From assembly GCA_964351025.1 (NCBI GenBank), contig CAYGLV010000058.1, positions 1-15,249 on the forward strand: a stretch of DNA of 15,249 nucleotides, written 5' to 3'. Below the pieces are notes generated by a model. That model searched no databases. It saw nothing but the letters and a program-made list of their open reading frames with translations, and was not told the origin of the DNA. Source of the DNA: CAYGLV01 sp964351025. Lineage in GTDB: Bacteria > Actinomycetota > Thermoleophilia > Gaiellales > Gaiellaceae. Positions 13,492 through 15,249 of the stretch are shown piece after piece. The translations under genes were made by a program, and so were the position numbers. Numbering within the stretch: the first letter of the stretch is position 1; each line of letters begins with the position of its first letter.

Positions 13492-13497
13492 AGTGTA
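13492..13497 (-). promoter_or_regulatory. Candidate -10 box for a leaderless kinase-regulator transcript
   Basis: On the minus strand TACACT is followed by six bases and then the GTG of the kinase gene, which places the start codon at the expected first transcribed base. The absence of a ribosome binding site agrees with this. No good -35 hexamer is visible. The box lies between the tRNA gene and the kinase, so the kinase probably has its own promoter. Confidence 0.4.
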
Positions 13498-13553
13498 TGG
13501 CGCTCCGGCGCGAACGACGAGATCGATTTCGCCAACGGCGGCCCTGTGACGAG

Positions 13554-13625
13554 TGCCCCCGGCCGGAATCGAACCAGCGCACGCGGTTTAGGAAACCGCT
13601 GCTCTATCCACTGAGCTACGGGGGC
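13554..13625 (-). tRNA. tRNA-Arg (anticodon CCU)
   Basis: The minus strand folds as a full cloverleaf: acceptor GCCCCCG/CGGGGGC with discriminator A, D stem GCTC/GAGC, anticodon stem GCGGT/ACCGC with loop TTCCTAA (anticodon CCT in DNA), a 4-base variable region GTGC, and T arm GCTGG/CCGGC with loop TTCGATT. CCA is not encoded. It reads AGG codons and lies 33 bases after the ABC permease gene. A decayed copy in the same orientation is at 10581-10652. Confidence 0.96.
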
Positions 13626-13658
13626 TCAAAGGGAGTGTAGGAGACCACCGCGGCGAGA

Positions 13659-14405
13659 TCAGCGCGTGCGCGGCTCCCAGCGGAAGCGGCGCGCGGCGAC
13701 GAGCACGCCCGCCAGGCCCCAGGCGAGCACGACTGCGATCGCGGCCGGCTCCGACCAGACGTGCTCGCCGTCGAGGTAGACCGCCTTGACGATCTCGATG
13801 AAGTAGGTGAGCGGCAGCACGTCGCCGATCGCCTGCAGGACATCGGGGTAGCGGCGGGTCGGCCCGAACGAGCCGGAGAGGAAGGCCATCGGCAGCAGAA
13901 TCACGTTCACGACCGCCGACGAGCCCTCCGCCGAACGGATCAGGGCCGCGGTTGCGAGCCCGATCCCCGAGAACCCGGCCGCGCCGATCAGAACGACGAG
14001 CACGAGCGAGCCCAACCGGTCAGGCACGTGCGAGCCGTAGACCCCCCGCCCGAGCGCGAACAGGACCACGGTTTGCAGCACGAACACGACGAGCGTCGAG
14101 GCGAGCGCGGCCGAGAGGTACGTCGACGCCGGCAGCGGCGTCGAGCGCAGCCGCTTGAGGACCCCCAGCTCGCGCCGGATCACGAGCTGGATCGCGATCC
14201 CCGCGAAGGCGGTGTTCGCGGCGCCGTAGCCGAACATGCCTGCGAGCAGGACGTCAGCGGCCGGATGGCCGTCGATCGTCCCGCTGTAGACCGCGCCGAG
14301 GAGCATGAACAGCATCAGCGGGAAGACGAAGATGAAGATCGCCGCCTCGCGGTTGCGCCAGAAGACGCGCTGCTCGGTCTTCAGCTGGTGCCAGAACAAC
14401 CTCAC
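13659..14405 (-). CDS. ABC-2 type exporter permease
   Basis: The 248-residue protein is the membrane part of an ABC exporter for a drug, lipid or similar compound. It has about six hydrophobic segments (23-40, 52-76, 99-119, 132-156, 161-180 and 219-237). It shows ABC-2 features: the N-terminal amphipathic stretch with FWRNRE (15-20), RRELGVLKRLRSTPLPAS (77-94), FLSGSFGP (175-182) and the LPLTYFIEIVKAVYLDG region (197-213). The GTG start overlaps the stop of the ATPase gene by four bases (GTGA), giving coupled, equal synthesis. Length is normal for the half-size permeases that act as dimers. The two-component genes beyond the tRNA could regulate it, as in many antibiotic-sensing exporter loci, but the tRNA gene and a separate promoter stand between. 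Confidence 0.92.
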   Translation of the reverse strand: MRLFWHQLKTEQRVFWRNREAAIFIFVFPLMLFMLLGAVYSGTIDGHPAADVLLAGMFGYGAANTAFAGIAIQLVIRRELGVLKRLRSTPLPASTYLSAALASTLVVFVLQTVVLFALGRGVYGSHVPDRLGSLVLVVLIGAAGFSGIGLATAALIRSAEGSSAVVNVILLPMAFLSGSFGPTRRYPDVLQAIGDVLPLTYFIEIVKAVYLDGEHVWSEPAAIAVVLAWGLAGVLVAARRFRWEPRTR

Positions 14406-15249
14406 GCGTCGCCCTCGTCGACGAGCTCGAGGTAGACGTCCTCGAGCGTCGCGCGGCGCACCTCAAGCCTCTCCAGCTCGACTCCGGCGGCGACTGCCTC
14501 GGCAGTGAGCTCGTGGAGGACGCGGGTCGGCTCCTCCGTCTGGACGACGACGTCGTCGCCGCCGCGCCGGTAGCGGATCTCCACGCCGAGGGAGCCGCCG
14601 ATCAGCTCGGCCGGGGAGCCCATGCGCACGATGTGGCCGGCGACGAGGACCGCGACGCGGTCGGCGAGTTGCTGGGCCTCGTCGAGGTAGTGCGTCGTCA
14701 GGACGATCGTCTTGCCGAGCGCGCGCAGCGAGCGGATCATCTCCCAGGCCGCCCGCCGGGCCGCCGGGTCGAAGCCGGTCGTCGGCTCGTCGAGGAAGAG
14801 CAGCTCCGGGTCCCCGATGAGGGCGACGCCGAGGTCGAGCCGCCGCTTCTGGCCGCCCGAGAGCGTCTTCACGCGGTCTCCCGCTTTCTCCGCGAGGCCC
14901 ACGAGCCCGACCACCTCGTCCACGTCGCGGGGGCGCTCGTAGTAGCCGGCGAAGACGGCGTGCGTCTCGCGCACGGTCAGGTTGGGCCACAGCTCCGAAT
15001 GCTGGAGGACGACTCCGATCCGCTCCCGGAAAGCGCGCTCGGTCCGCGCCGGATCGAACCCGAGCACGCTCACCTCGCCGGCTGTCGCGTCGCGGTAGCC
15101 CTCGAGGATCTCGACCGTCGTCGTCTTGCCGGCCCCGTTCGGGCCGAGCAGGCCGAAGACCTCGCCCGGTTCGACGGTGAAGCTGATCCCGCGCACGGCC
15201 TCGACGCCGTCGTACGACTTGTGCAGCCCGGAGACGACGATCGCGCTCA
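14402..15249 (-). CDS. ABC exporter ATPase (start cut by the window end)
   Basis: This is the ATP-binding subunit paired with the permease that follows it. The coding frame continues to the window edge: the last bases read, on the minus strand, TG followed by AGC GCG ATC, encoding SAIVVSGLHKSYDGVEA before VRGISF. The initiator is therefore probably an ATG or GTG whose first base is just outside, giving 282 residues. With that numbering, Walker A is GPNGAGKT (36-43), the Q loop Gln is 83, the signature LSGGQ is 130-134, Walker B LLFLDEP is 150-156 and the H-loop His is 187. The C-terminus (about 218-282) is the usual regulatory extension of DrrA-like ATPases. All motifs are intact. The transported compound cannot be told. 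Confidence 0.94.
   Translation of the reverse strand, partial: SAIVVSGLHKSYDGVEAVRGISFTVEPGEVFGLLGPNGAGKTTTVEILEGYRDATAGEVSVLGFDPARTERAFRERIGVVLQHSELWPNLTVRETHAVFAGYYERPRDVDEVVGLVGLAEKAGDRVKTLSGGQKRRLDLGVALIGDPELLFLDEPTTGFDPAARRAAWEMIRSLRALGKTIVLTTHYLDEAQQLADRVAVLVAGHIVRMGSPAELIGGSLGVEIRYRRGGDDVVVQTEEPTRVLHELTAEAVAAGVELERLEVRRATLEDVYLELVDEGDA

Overview
The window is G+C-rich (by eye about 70%), uses GTG starts freely, has several short start/stop overlaps and encodes no CCA at its tRNA 3' end. Its gene content fits an environmental high-G+C actinobacterium: a fused NodB/GT2 protein, Ig-like exported domains, a NarX/DesK-type kinase with a LuxR-type regulator, and an ABC-2 exporter. A Thermoleophilia-like source is my guess; no marker gene proves it. 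The exception is one AT-richer gene at 1889-3160, very probably acquired.

Layout. 111-1688 (-): single-pass membrane protein of unknown role with a helical cytoplasmic part and an outside Cys-containing Ig-like domain. 1889-3160 (-): protein of three tandem RidA domains, followed by two hairpins. 3400-3642 (-): pterin-4a-carbinolamine dehydratase, 23 bp from a divergent (+) operon: CDP-alcohol phosphotransferase (3666-4472), SDR resembling dihydropteridine reductase (4478-5164) and RibD_C-type reductase (5161-5994). This meets, tail to tail, a secreted multidomain SGNH hydrolase (5987-7726, -); one small hairpin covers both stop codons. 7878-10558 (+): membrane protein with a Pro/Thr/Lys repeat tail, then a fused polysaccharide deacetylase/glycosyltransferase overlapping it by one base.

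The right third is all on the minus strand. In transcription order it holds an ABC-2 exporter (ATPase cut by the window end, then permease), tRNA-Arg(CCU), a GAF-containing histidine kinase overlapping its LuxR-type response regulator, a small secreted cupredoxin-like protein, a 19-bp hairpin, a 25-codon C-terminal scrap of another histidine kinase, and a decayed second copy of tRNA-Arg(CCU). The two tRNA copies point the same way and bracket the two-component system.

The most interesting points are the acquired triple-RidA gene, the co-location of pterin-type enzymes with a CDP-alcohol phosphotransferase (a possible undescribed small-molecule pathway), and the tRNA-bracketed segment with a kinase remnant at its edge. 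I see no CRISPR array, insertion sequence, integrase or phage gene.
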